Origin: Candidatus Uhrbacteria bacterium
GTDB taxonomy: Bacteria > Patescibacteriota > Patescibacteriia > UBA9934 > UBA9568
NCBI GenBank assembly: GCA_003497135.1
Contig: DNKR01000043.1
Coordinates: forward strand, 2,883 to 8,629
Reading direction: 5' to 3'
Length of the DNA stretch: 5,747 bases
The position numbers were made by a program, and so were the translations under genes. The notes under the pieces were generated by a model that saw only the letters and a list, made by a program, of their open reading frames with translations, did not search any database and was not told the DNA's origin. Positions 5,191 to 5,747 of this stretch are shown here, piece after piece; position 1 is the first letter of the stretch; each line of letters begins with the position of its first letter.

Positions 5191-5747
5191 TTATTGTTTT
5201 GGTATTTCAAACAGTTTTCCTTCACCGAGCGGATTGTAGCCGTTTGTAACTTCTTGTCCGTCAGAATAGCTGTCGCCGTCAGTGTCTGCTTTTAGAGGAT
5301 CGGTCTTGTATACCTCTGATTCTTCGCGATCAAAAAGACCGTCGCTGTCTGTATCAGAGCTTTGCGGATTTGTTCCGAGCGCAAGCTCGGCTTGGTCTGT
5401 AAGCCCGTCGCGGTCAGAATCAACCGGTTCTGGTTCTGGCGCTGGTTCTGATGGAGTCGGTTGTTGAACCGGAACAGTCGGCGCAACAGGAGCCTGTTCT
5501 TGAGCAGGCGCGTTTTGTTCCGACTCTTGTTGAACTGATTCTGAAACCGGCTCTCCGCCAATCAATGCTCTTGCGATTAATGCCGCAACAACAATTACAG
5601 CAACAACAATAATAAGCGTTACAGCAATCTTAACAACGCGCGCAACAGCGCTTTTTTTGCTTGTGGTCTCATCGTCCATTTGCTCTTGCGCTGGCGGTGG
5701 CGCAATCACAGGCCTTGGCGGCTCTGCGCTTGAAACCGGCTCCGCCG
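5191..5747 (-). CDS. Single-pass membrane protein with three TSP3-like calcium repeats (5' end outside the window)
   Basis: The function is unknown. The frame is open to the right edge and its first visible residues (AEPVSSAEPPRP) have the same Pro/Glu-rich character as what follows, so the true start probably lies outside. Internal candidates are a GTG at 5707-5709 and an ATG at 5677-5679, neither with a Shine-Dalgarno sequence. Counting from the GTG, a basic patch (K18, K19, R24, K27) precedes one membrane helix (about 28-46). A Gln/Pro/Glu-rich linker (52-95) leads to three calcium loops: DSDRDGLTDQAE (97-108), DTDSDGLFDREE (119-130) and DTDGDSYSDGQE (142-153). The tail ends in GYNPLGEGKL and lacks the C-terminal domain of its neighbour. 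The loops and the YNP-G ending match the next gene, so the two are probably paralogues. An extracellular location of the repeats is inferred from charge. Confidence 0.8.
   Translation of the reverse strand, partial: AEPVSSAEPPRPVIAPPPAQEQMDDETTSKKSAVARVVKIAVTLIIVVAVIVVAALIARALIGGEPVSESVQQESEQNAPAQEQAPVAPTVPVQQPTPSEPAPEPEPVDSDRDGLTDQAELALGTNPQSSDTDSDGLFDREESEVYKTDPLKADTDGDSYSDGQEVTNGYNPLGEGKLFEIPKQ

Noticed and set aside
1..5747. CRISPR array, tRNA or rRNA gene, or transposase
   Set aside because: There are no spaced direct repeats of CRISPR length, no cloverleaf or rRNA-like segment, and no transposase motif on either strand.

Overview
The window looks like a chromosomal segment from a Candidate Phyla Radiation (Patescibacteria) bacterium, most likely of the Parcubacteria type. 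This is an inference from four features: short, tightly packed, often overlapping genes; ybeY-dgkA running directly into ftsA, with none of the usual mur/ftsQ genes; two small single-pass membrane proteins with thrombospondin-type-3-like calcium repeats; and no recognisable Shine-Dalgarno sequences. TGA ends two of the genes, so the code is the standard bacterial one and not the TGA=Gly code of Gracilibacteria/Absconditabacteria. No 16S gene or other decisive marker is present, so the phylum is not proven.

All seven recognised genes lie on the minus strand and read from the right edge to the left. The right half (5747 to 2077) looks like one transcription unit: a 5'-truncated TSP3-repeat membrane protein, a second TSP3-repeat membrane protein with a beta-rich C-terminal domain, ybeY (rRNA maturation endonuclease), dgkA (undecaprenol/diacylglycerol kinase) and ftsA (divisome actin). 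Junctions are +10 nt, ATGA overlap, ATGA overlap and +7 nt. An intrinsic terminator with seven Ts follows ftsA.

ftsZ then has its own promoter (TTGACA-N17-TACGAT), overlapped by a 21-bp operator-like inverted repeat. Just after the ftsZ stop lies a 9-bp tandem repeat array carrying ACGGAA cores, followed by a GC-rich terminator hairpin. nrdR, the ATP-cone repressor of ribonucleotide reductase genes, follows under a good sigma-70-type promoter whose -10 box is only 9 nt from the ATG, so its mRNA is probably leaderless or nearly so. The left 94 bases hold no recognisable gene but several inverted repeats, including a 14-bp stem with a 4-nt bulge.

The genes combine cell division (FtsA anchors FtsZ to the membrane), envelope lipid-carrier recycling (DgkA), ribosome quality (YbeY) and dNTP control (NrdR). 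The least understood part is the pair of surface-exposed, probably calcium-binding membrane proteins at the head of the division operon. The most notable non-coding signals are the ftsZ promoter dyad, the ftsZ 3' repeat array and the promoter-to-ATG spacing.
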